11,415 bases of DNA, from the NCBI GenBank assembly GCA_964555825.1, contig CAZKTY010000028.1, positions 1-11,415 on the forward strand, given 5' to 3'. Positions within the stretch are counted from its first letter, which is position 1. The number at the start of each line of letters is the position of its first letter. The notes under the pieces were generated by a model. It did not search any database. It was not told where the DNA came from and saw only the letters and a list, made by a program, of their open reading frames with translations. The stretch is from CAIRYW01 sp964555825 (GTDB lineage: Bacteria; Patescibacteriota; Minisyncoccia; Phycocordibacterales; CAIRYW01). A program made the position numbers and the translations under genes. Below, piece by piece: positions 5,874-11,415 of the stretch.

Positions 5874-6725
5874 TTAATTATTTTGATTTGTGTCACTTGT
5901 GACTCCTATAGATGTATTACTCAAGTCTTGTTGATTTTGGTCTATTGTTGATGAGGTACTCTGTGAACTTGGTTGGTCATTGGTTAGGGGAGTTGAGATG
6001 ACTTGATCAGATGGATCATTTGTTGTTGTGTTAGATATTTCTGCTATTGAATCAAGGACTAGTTTGTAAGAATTAACTGCTGCAAGGATCTTGTCATTTG
6101 CGTCTAGTATGCTTTGTTTGATGGCTCCTGTAGAAACTCCTGTCTGTGATGACATCGCTGTATTTATCTGTGATTCGATCTCAGTGACAGATGACCTTGC
6201 TACGACAAGCTTTTGTTCTGCGTCAGAAAGTAAATTTGCAGTACTCGAGGCGTTTACATTTGAAGAAATAAGTAGAGATATCTTTTCTGTCATCTTTGTA
6301 TCAGCAGATTCTAATTTTGAGATCTTATTATCTAAAGTTTTGAACAATTCTTTATTTAAGACCTTTTTTACATTGATCTGCTTTGATATTGAAAATGTTT
6401 TGTTTGAGGTCTTAAATTTTTCTATTGTTGATCTTATGTTTGCTTTAAATGAATTTACTTCGTTTGCTACTTCTGGATAATTTTCTTTGTCCTTTAATAT
6501 ATTTTCCAGTCTAGATTGTAATTTATCGGAACCATATTTGAAAAGATCTCTAAATATCTTGATACTTTCGTTCTTAGTGGATGAAGCGGCTAATGTGTTT
6601 TGAATGTCCTGATATTTTGATTCTGCGAAGGATCGTTCTGTATTATCATTTGGAACATTTTGAGCTGAAGATAAAAAAGGGACAGTAAGTAGTATAAGTG
6701 AAAGCGATCCTAGTGTTTTTTTCAT
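5874..6725 (-). CDS. Secreted helical (coiled-coil) protein, unknown function
   Basis: A 283-residue protein with a classic signal peptide: MKK, a hydrophobic core (SLILLTVPFL), then a likely cleavage after SSA (about residue 21). The mature part is predicted mainly helical with heptad-like Leu/Ile spacing from about 30 to 225, including TLDNKISKLESADTKMTEKI. The last 50 or so residues are a Ser/Thr/Asn/Gln-rich, low-complexity tail. This build (signal peptide, helical body with a repeated K-x-x-x-L-E-S-A-D pattern, polar tail) resembles secreted hypothetical proteins that recur in Parcubacteria; I cannot name a domain. No cysteines, lipobox or sorting motif are seen. It heads a unit with the membrane protein directly downstream, and has its own extended -10 promoter. 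Confidence 0.8.
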   Translation of the reverse strand: MKKTLGSLSLILLTVPFLSSAQNVPNDNTERSFAESKYQDIQNTLAASSTKNESIKIFRDLFKYGSDKLQSRLENILKDKENYPEVANEVNSFKANIRSTIEKFKTSNKTFSISKQINVKKVLNKELFKTLDNKISKLESADTKMTEKISLLISSNVNASSTANLLSDAEQKLVVARSSVTEIESQINTAMSSQTGVSTGAIKQSILDANDKILAAVNSYKLVLDSIAEISNTTTNDPSDQVISTPLTNDQPSSQSTSSTIDQNQQDLSNTSIGVTSDTNQNN

Positions 6726-6758
6726 TGTCTAAATATTTTTCGATCTTTTAATAAAAAT

Positions 6759-6767
6759 ATTGTATCA
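6759..6767 (-). promoter_or_regulatory. Extended -10 promoter of the secreted-protein operon
   Basis: On the minus strand TGATACAAT is an extended -10 with TACAAT (five of six). No clear -35 is seen, as is common with extended -10 promoters. The predicted start near 6752 gives a leader of about 27 bases. The site lies between the nusA terminator and the 283-residue gene, so this operon starts anew after nusA. Confidence 0.55.
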
Positions 6768-6797
6768 CATGAGTCTTTATTATTGCTTGTTGAATAC

Positions 6798-6831
6798 AAA
6801 AAAAGAACGGCGCCTAAGGCGCCGTTCTTTT
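6798..6831 (-). terminator. Strong rho-independent terminator of nusA
   Basis: A perfect 14-bp stem, AAAAGAACGGCGCC (6801-6814) with its complement (6818-6831) and loop TAA, followed on the minus strand by a T tract. It starts 10 bases after the nusA stop and is the most GC-rich hairpin in the window. Confidence 0.93.
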
Positions 6832-6840
6832 GATAAAATA

Positions 6841-7968
6841 TTATTCCTTTGGTTCAGTATCGGTTTCCTCTTCTCCTGTTCCTTTTACTGATTTGATGTC
6901 TATCCTGTAGCCCGTGAGTTTTGCTGCAAGACGAACATTTTGTCCCCCTTTTCCTATTGCTAGTGATTGTTGATCTTCTGTCACTTCAACTGTGGCTGTA
7001 TTTGTCTCATCGTTTATTTCAACACTTTCTACTCTTGCTGGTGAAAGTGAGTCTGCTACAAATAGTTTTGCATCGTCTGACCATTCAATGATGTCGATCT
7101 TTTCTCCTCCAAGTTCACTCATTACTGTAGAAACTCTTACTCCTCTTTGTCCTACCATCGAACCAACTGGGTCAATGTGAGAATCTTTTGAAAAGACTGC
7201 AACTTTTGATCTAGATCCTGCCTCTCTTGCGATAGCTCTTATCTCTACACTTCCTGCGACTATCTCTGGTACTTCAAGTTCAAAAAGTTTTTCTAGGAAA
7301 GTTGGATGTGCTCTTGATAGGCGAAGAAAGACACCTCTTGGATTTTCTTCTACCTTTGTAAGCAAAGCTCTGATCTTTTCTCCTTGTCTGTAGCGTTCTC
7401 CTGGAATTTGTTCTTCATAAGGAATGAGACCAGAAGCACGTCCCATATCAAGATGGACATTTCCTCTTTCTATTCTTTGTACTGTTCCTGTAATTATTGT
7501 ATTTTCTTTAACTCCGAATTCACCAAAGACAGAGACTTTTTCTGCTTCTCTGATCTTTTGAATGATGACCTGTTTTGCAGTTTGAGCAGCAATTCTTCCG
7601 AAATCATCTTTTGATTCAAGAGGAAAAACTATCTCATCATCAACTTGAACATCTTTCTTTATCTTTTTTGCATCTTCTATAAGGATGTGGTGTTCTGGAT
7701 TGAAACGGACTTTTGTCTCGTCTTCTGCTTCTTCATCATCTTCCATGATCACATCATTTGGATCAACTACTATTTTTACTTGAAAGAAATCAGTTTTTCC
7801 TGAATTTAGATCAAAATCAGCTCTGATTATTTGTCCTCTTTTTCCATATTCTTTTTTGTATGCAGTAGCAAGAGCAACTGAAACAGCTTCCATAACTTTT
7901 CCTCTTGGAATTCCACGCTCTTCTTCAAGTTGTCCTAAGACTGAGTTTATTACTTTTAGGTCTATCAT
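6841..7968 (-). CDS. nusA: Transcription termination/antitermination protein NusA
   Basis: NusA binds RNA polymerase and nascent RNA and controls pausing, termination and antitermination. This 375-residue form has the full core: an N-terminal polymerase-binding domain (about 1-150), an S1 domain (about 157-221, GTVQRIERGNVHLDMG), KH1 with DPVGSMVGQRGVRV (266-279) and ELGGEKIDI, and KH2 with SLAIGKGGQNVRLAAKLTG (335-353). The C-terminal acidic repeats of E. coli NusA are absent, as in most bacteria outside Proteobacteria; a short acidic tail ends the protein. There is an acidic insert in the first domain (MEDDEEAEDE, 75-84). The usual neighbours rimP and infB are not here: the gene is closed by a terminator and headed by its own strong promoter with a hairpin in the leader. 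Confidence 0.97.
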   Translation of the reverse strand: MIDLKVINSVLGQLEEERGIPRGKVMEAVSVALATAYKKEYGKRGQIIRADFDLNSGKTDFFQVKIVVDPNDVIMEDDEEAEDETKVRFNPEHHILIEDAKKIKKDVQVDDEIVFPLESKDDFGRIAAQTAKQVIIQKIREAEKVSVFGEFGVKENTIITGTVQRIERGNVHLDMGRASGLIPYEEQIPGERYRQGEKIRALLTKVEENPRGVFLRLSRAHPTFLEKLFELEVPEIVAGSVEIRAIAREAGSRSKVAVFSKDSHIDPVGSMVGQRGVRVSTVMSELGGEKIDIIEWSDDAKLFVADSLSPARVESVEINDETNTATVEVTEDQQSLAIGKGGQNVRLAAKLTGYRIDIKSVKGTGEEETDTEPKE

Positions 7969-7980
7969 GTTGTTTTTTGT

Positions 7981-8011
7981 TAAAAATAAAAGCCCGCCGG
8001 GAGGCGAACTT
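7981..8011 (-). promoter_or_regulatory. Terminator-like hairpin in the nusA 5' leader
   Basis: In the nusA-strand RNA, AAGUUCGCC (8011-8003) pairs with GGCGGGCUU (7998-7990) around a UCCC loop, using two G-U pairs, and is followed by UUAUUUUUA (7989-7981). The G-U pairs exist only in minus-strand RNA, so the structure belongs to the nusA transcript. It starts about 3 bases from the predicted 5' end. It could be an early attenuator, possibly for NusA autoregulation, or a 5' stabilising hairpin; both are inference. Confidence 0.5.
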
Positions 8012-8019
8012 GCAACACC

Positions 8020-8048
8020 AGTATATTATTTTTATTGGATAATGTCAA
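8020..8048 (-). promoter_or_regulatory. Strong sigma-70-type promoter of nusA
   Basis: On the minus strand a perfect TTGACA (8043-8048), a 17-base spacer and TATACT (8020-8025, five of six). This is the best promoter in the window. The predicted start near 8013 gives a leader of about 45 bases. Confidence 0.8.
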
Positions 8049-8113
8049 ACTATTAAATTACTGTTTATAAGTAGATTGAAGAGTTATTTTAAAGTAGTAA
8101 GATTACAATATCA

Positions 8114-10294
8114 ATGAAAAGATGTTTTCTATTTTGTTTGCCTTTATTTATTCTTATTGTCGCTTTTGTATATTTTGTTGTGCCGAAAAATTCTCTTGCA
8201 GACGCAACAAAAAATATCACAGGCTTTGCATGGAGTGATACAACAGGTTGGATCAGTTTCAATAATTCTTCTTCTGGAGATCTAACTCCTTATGGCGTAA
8301 ATTACGATTCTACTACTGGATATCTTACAGGCTTTGCATGGAGCAGTAATATTGGTTGGATCAAGTTTGGAGGTCTATCAGGATTTCCTACAGGAAGTGG
8401 TACTACCGCTGATAATACAAAGATAAATTCTACTACTGGAGTTGTGACTGGATGGGCAAGGGCTTGTGCAGGTACATATGATGGAGTGTGTGGAGGAGGA
8501 ACTTATACATATACACCACCTCCTGTTATTTCAACAACGACTACTTTTACGTGGACACAGAGGACATCTGGTCACACTTTTGATTCCATTGCGATATCTT
8601 CAGACGGTACTAAGCTTGCTGCAACGAGTTATGGTAATTATATCTATACGTCAGTAGATTCCGGAGCTACTTGGACAGCAAGGACTTCTGCTGGTTCGCG
8701 CAATTGGTATTTCATTTCCTCATCCGCAGATGGCACTAAGCTTGCTGCTGTAGAAAATAATGGTCACATATTCGTGTCTTCTAATTCTGGAGCAACTTGG
8801 GCACAGACCTCTGCAGTTTCTGGTAACTGGACTTACATCGCTTCATCCGCAGATGGCACTAAGCTTGCTGCTGTGAATAAAGACAGTTACTTGTATACTT
8901 CTGCCGATTCCGGAGCTACTTGGACAGCAAGGACTTCTGCAGGACAAAGATCTTGGTTTACAATCGCTTCATCCGCAGACGGTACTAAACTTATTGCAGG
9001 AGTATTCAATGATGTTCCTACCGTTCCTGGTACTGGTTACCTTTATACATCCACAGATTCGGGAACAACTTGGACACAAAGAACGGGAGCGGGTAAGCGT
9101 ATGTGGTACTCAGTTTCTTCTTCTTCAGACGGCAATAAGCTTGTAGCTGTAAGTAATGATGGCTCTATCTATACTTCTGCCGATTCCGGATCAACTTGGA
9201 TCTCACAAACTTCGTCTTCGGGACAAGGTTGGTTCCATGTCTCATCCTCCTCAGATGGTTCTGTGATCGTTGCATCTCCTTACTCTGGCTACATATATGT
9301 ATCTACTGATTCTGGGGTAACTTGGACAAAACAAAGTTCTCCAGGTTCAGTTGGTTGGCAATCCCTTGTCTCTTCTTCAGACGGTACTAGATTTGCTGCT
9401 GGGGTGAATGGCAGTTACGTTTGGACATCAAGTTCTTCTATCACGACTATTTCGACCCCCCAACCATCAACTACAACTGATTCTAGACTTGATGGATGGG
9501 ATGGTTGGATCAGTCTCTCAGGAAGTAACTACGGAGTGACATATGCTTCAACAACTGGATATTTTTCTGGTTTTGCTTGGGGGTCAGACGTTCTAGGTTG
9601 GATCAGTTTCAATAATTCTTCTTCTGGAGATTCAACTATTTACGCTGTAAAAGGACCATCTTCTGCTCCTGTTCCTGACGCTCCAGTTGTAACGACAGGT
9701 TCTACTGTTTCTTCGTCTTGTTCTGGAACGAATCCTTCTGTTTCGATCTCTTTTGATCTTGTTACAGGAGCTTCATCATACAAATTGTATAGATGTGATA
9801 GCAGTAACTCTAATTGTTCTCCTTTATTTAGTCAGACAACCTCTCCTGTTACTGATGTCATCACCAATAATGTTTCTGCTACCTATTATTATCATTTAAC
9901 ATCTGTAAATAGTTCGGGTACGGAATCTGTCCCAAGTTCATCTATACAAGCAAATGTTACTGCTTGTGTGCTTAATCCTGTGAATACCCAGAGTTTCAAG
10001 ACAAATCCATCAACAATAAATGTTGTGGGAGGAAAATGTAATTTCATTGTGAACCTTGTGAATACTCCAGATTCAAATGCGGAGTGTCAGATCACTGATA
10101 CTCTTAGTGGTAGTTCATTCATGTTCTATCCAACTTCGACAACTAACAATATTTCTAACAGTCTTACTGTAAGTCAGGAGACAAGATATAAGCTGGTATG
10201 TTGGGAGAATGATTCTTTTGGAGGAAAGACAAATATAACCCCTGCAATGTATTCGACCTGTTATACAGCTCCTAATTTTAAGGAGGTACACTGA
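8114..10294 (+). CDS. Large secreted protein with an Asp-box (BNR) beta-propeller and Ig/FN3-like domains
   Basis: This 726-residue protein starts with a signal peptide (MKR, hydrophobic core to about 23, likely cleavage near ADA at 29-31). Next come two copies of a GFAWS...GWI(S/K)F motif (37-49, 73-85) and GWARAC (113-118). From 144 to about 440 there are seven units of about 42 residues with W.....SSADGTKLAA and the Asp-box S-x-D-x-G-x-T-W; unit 4 has an 8-9 residue insert. Then DGWDGWISL (460-468) and another GFAWG..LGWISFNN. Residues 520-618 look like a fibronectin type III domain (PDAPVV at the start, SYKLYRC, YYYHLTSVNSSG), and 626-720 a further Ig-like domain with paired cysteines. 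After the signal peptide there are ten cysteines. No lipobox, sortase motif or C-terminal membrane helix is seen. Asp-box propellers often bind sugars or proteins; sialidase catalytic residues are not evident. Probably a cell-surface binding protein. The ATG shares TATCAATGAAAA with the next gene. Confidence 0.9.
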   Translation: MKRCFLFCLPLFILIVAFVYFVVPKNSLADATKNITGFAWSDTTGWISFNNSSSGDLTPYGVNYDSTTGYLTGFAWSSNIGWIKFGGLSGFPTGSGTTADNTKINSTTGVVTGWARACAGTYDGVCGGGTYTYTPPPVISTTTTFTWTQRTSGHTFDSIAISSDGTKLAATSYGNYIYTSVDSGATWTARTSAGSRNWYFISSSADGTKLAAVENNGHIFVSSNSGATWAQTSAVSGNWTYIASSADGTKLAAVNKDSYLYTSADSGATWTARTSAGQRSWFTIASSADGTKLIAGVFNDVPTVPGTGYLYTSTDSGTTWTQRTGAGKRMWYSVSSSSDGNKLVAVSNDGSIYTSADSGSTWISQTSSSGQGWFHVSSSSDGSVIVASPYSGYIYVSTDSGVTWTKQSSPGSVGWQSLVSSSDGTRFAAGVNGSYVWTSSSSITTISTPQPSTTTDSRLDGWDGWISLSGSNYGVTYASTTGYFSGFAWGSDVLGWISFNNSSSGDSTIYAVKGPSSAPVPDAPVVTTGSTVSSSCSGTNPSVSISFDLVTGASSYKLYRCDSSNSNCSPLFSQTTSPVTDVITNNVSATYYYHLTSVNSSGTESVPSSSIQANVTACVLNPVNTQSFKTNPSTINVVGGKCNFIVNLVNTPDSNAECQITDTLSGSSFMFYPTSTTNNISNSLTVSQETRYKLVCWENDSFGGKTNITPAMYSTCYTAPNFKEVH
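8245..8281 (+). repeat. 37-base exact direct repeat, copy 1 (copy 2 at 9595-9631)
   Basis: The 37 bases encoding the GWISFNNSSSG motif are identical, including silent positions, at 8245-8281 and 9595-9631, about 1.35 kb apart. The copies lie on either side of the propeller region. Confidence 0.9.
8543..9433 (+). repeat. Propeller-blade repeat array within the secreted protein gene
   Basis: About seven tandem units of 123-150 bases encode propeller blades. Exact repeats within it are 35 bases at 8657-8691 and 8906-8940 (encoding DSGATWTARTS) and 32 bases at 8720-8751 and 8843-8874 (encoding SADGTKLAAV). The last unit lacks its Asp-box strand while the first is preceded by a lone TFTWTQRT strand, as expected if the ring closes by sharing one blade between both ends. 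Confidence 0.85.
10280..10287 (+). promoter_or_regulatory. Perfect Shine-Dalgarno sequence at the end of the propeller gene
   Basis: AAGGAGGT lies inside the last codons of the propeller gene (K-E-V). No ATG, GTG or TTG follows at the usual 5-9 bases. An ATA at 10294 and an ATG at 10309 are in one frame that gives a 9 to 14 codon peptide ending at TAA (10336-10338). It may re-initiate ribosomes for the downstream gene or be coincidental. Confidence 0.4.
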
Positions 10295-10353
10295 TAGTTA
10301 GAGATTTGATGGAAGATGAGTTATTAGTAGAGTATTAAATGACATTTGTATCA

Positions 10354-10671
10354 ATGAAAACAATAAGAGAAAAAAAATATTATATAATTTTAGGAGTGGT
10401 CATTATTTTAATAATAGGGGGGATATTTTTTGTCTATAGATTTATTTTTTTAAAGAACAATAAAGCTTTAGATGATCAAGGAGCAGGTCAGATCAAAGCC
10501 CTTACTGATGAACAAAAGCAAGATATTCTTAAAGAGCTTGATCAAAATAGTTCGAGCACCAAGCCTTTATCTGTTCAAGAAAAAACAAAGGTACTTAAAA
10601 AAATATCCACAACCACAAAGCCTCTTTCGGATGATGAGAAGATGAAGATCTTAGAAAGTTTAGGAAAATAA
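10354..10671 (+). CDS. Small membrane-anchored protein with an LSxxEKxxIL repeat
   Basis: Taken from the ATG at 10354 this is 105 residues: a basic start (MKTIREKK), one membrane helix (about 10-33), and a polar part with three related units: ALTDEQKQDILKEL, PLSVQEKTKVLKKI and PLSDDEKMKILESL, spaced about 22 and 19 residues apart and separated by Ser/Thr-rich linkers (SSSTK, STTTK). Such (P)LSxxEKxxIL units recur in short Parcubacterial membrane proteins; no function is known to me. The ATG at 10339 is in frame and would add MTFVS; the later ATG is preferred because its context TATCAATGAAAA is the same as at the upstream gene. It sits between two secreted proteins on the same strand and probably shares their transcript, with the repeat part outside the cell. 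Confidence 0.8.
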   Translation: MKTIREKKYYIILGVVIILIIGGIFFVYRFIFLKNNKALDDQGAGQIKALTDEQKQDILKELDQNSSSTKPLSVQEKTKVLKKISTTTKPLSDDEKMKILESLGK

Positions 10672-10692
10672 TTAAGATAATTTTATAAAAAA

Positions 10693-11388
10693 ATGAAAAA
10701 CTTATCACAACCTATCAAATCAACAATAGCAGCACTGGTTCTTGTTGGAGGTATCTCGTATGCTTTTGCATGGAGCGGACCCTCTGCTACTCCACCTGGT
10801 GGAAATGTTGATGCTGTTATTAATTCAGGGTCATCCAGTCAAGCAAAAGGAGGAAGTATTCTTGCTGGGTCTCTTTTGAATATTAATGGTACTTTAAGTT
10901 CTAATTCTCTTGCTGTTTTTGGAAACAGTATTTTCTCAGGAACTGTCCAATTTTCTTCTGGAGCAGGAGTTGGGAAAGTTCTGACTTCAAATGCAAGTGG
11001 ATTGGCTAGTTGGCAAACTCCTGCTTCTGTTACCTCCACTACTCTTACTGGGAGTACAGGAGTTACTGTTACAGGAGGTCCAAGTTATACCGTGGCTGCT
11101 GATTATACGAACACTCAGAAAAGAGTTACAGGTACATGTAGTGGAGCTTCTGTGGTACAAAAAATAAATGCTGATGGTACTGTTACTTGTTACACTCCTT
11201 CTGTAAGTCCTGTGTATTGTACGGCTGTTAGTAAAAATTTTTCTCCAGGTTATGTTTGTGTAACTTCTTACACTTGTCCAGTGGCGGGTACCTATCTTCC
11301 TAGTATGACGTGTAATTCTGGTGGTTCTTGGCAGTCAGGGACTACTTATGTTTCGAATGCTAATTGTCCTCCTTCATGCTACAACTAA
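10693..11388 (+). CDS. Secreted cysteine-rich, fibre-like surface protein
   Basis: A 231-residue protein with a signal peptide (MKNLSQPIKS, hydrophobic core, likely cleavage AFA before WSGP at about 26). The mature start, AWSGPSATPPGGNVDAVIN, is a motif I associate with exported Parcubacterial proteins (A-W-x-GP-x-x-x-PP-x-GN). The middle is rich in Gly/Ser/Thr/Val with short beta-like units (LNINGTLSSNSLAVFGNSIFSGTVQF) and GVGKVLTSNASGLASWQ, which resembles linker units in tail-fibre and adhesin proteins. VTGTCSGASVVQKINADGTVTC (145-166) and a C-terminal part bring the total to eight cysteines, an even number suited to disulfide bonds outside the cytoplasm. No anchor is seen. It begins 21 bases after the preceding gene, without a Shine-Dalgarno sequence, so an operon is likely. 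Bases 11389-11415 after it show no clear terminator. Confidence 0.82.
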   Translation: MKNLSQPIKSTIAALVLVGGISYAFAWSGPSATPPGGNVDAVINSGSSSQAKGGSILAGSLLNINGTLSSNSLAVFGNSIFSGTVQFSSGAGVGKVLTSNASGLASWQTPASVTSTTLTGSTGVTVTGGPSYTVAADYTNTQKRVTGTCSGASVVQKINADGTVTCYTPSVSPVYCTAVSKNFSPGYVCVTSYTCPVAGTYLPSMTCNSGGSWQSGTTYVSNANCPPSCYN

Positions 11389-11415
11389 ATTTGTTTCTTA
11401 AATTAAAAAAATAAA

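Noticed and set aside
8049..8113. Promoter for the propeller gene
   Set aside because: Several partial boxes exist (TATAAG at 8066, TTGAAG at 8076, TACAAT at 8104), but no pair has correct spacing and distance to the ATG, so none is called.
8543..9433. Regular repeats that might suggest a CRISPR array
   Set aside because: The repeats are in frame within one long gene, vary between copies and encode protein blades.
11386..11415. Possible terminator after the last surface gene
   Set aside because: Only weak A/T self-complementarity is visible before the A-rich window end; no stable stem.

Overview
The window looks like a chromosomal piece of a Candidate Phyla Radiation (Patescibacteria) bacterium, most likely of the Parcubacteria/Paceibacteria branch. 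The reasons are its AT-rich DNA, compact genes with few spare bases, a reduced trigger factor, secreted proteins with GFAWS/GWISF and AW-x-GP-x-A-x-PP-x-GN motifs that I associate with that group, and the almost complete lack of Shine-Dalgarno sequences. The standard code with TGG for Trp fits every gene. This assignment comes from protein character only; there is no rRNA in the window.

Layout. Bases 1-90 hold the start of an HU-type DNA-binding protein (minus strand) with its promoter. Bases 249-1778 encode RNase Y (minus), with a 5' leader of about 125 nt that may carry a small upstream reading frame and a hairpin against the start codon. ClpP (2051-2626, minus) diverges from peptide deformylase (2756-3277, plus), which is followed by a small membrane protein of unknown function (3321-3743) and the 16S rRNA methyltransferase RsmE (3791-4474). 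RsmE converges on trigger factor (4528-5532, minus) across a shared two-way terminator. Upstream of tig on the same strand lie two exported or membrane proteins whose stop and start codons abut (5607-5873 and 5874-6725), then monocistronic nusA (6841-7968) with a strong promoter and a terminator-like hairpin at the very 5' end of its transcript.

From 8114 to 11388 all genes are on the plus strand and encode envelope proteins. They are a 726-residue secreted protein with an apparent seven-bladed Asp-box (BNR) beta-propeller, a small membrane-anchored protein with an LSxxEKxxIL repeat, and a secreted cysteine-rich fibre-like protein. This is the accessory, most distinctive part of the window.

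How it fits together. The left two-thirds is housekeeping: RNA decay (rny), proteolysis (clpP), nascent-chain processing and folding (def, tig), ribosome modification (rsmE) and transcription control (nusA). Transcription units are short, mostly one gene each, and closed by compact hairpins; two of these hairpins are built into the stop-codon region of the gene they end. The right third is probably a surface apparatus, perhaps used in contact with a host or other cells, but its function cannot be read from sequence. I found no RNA genes, CRISPR array, insertion sequence, prophage or origin.
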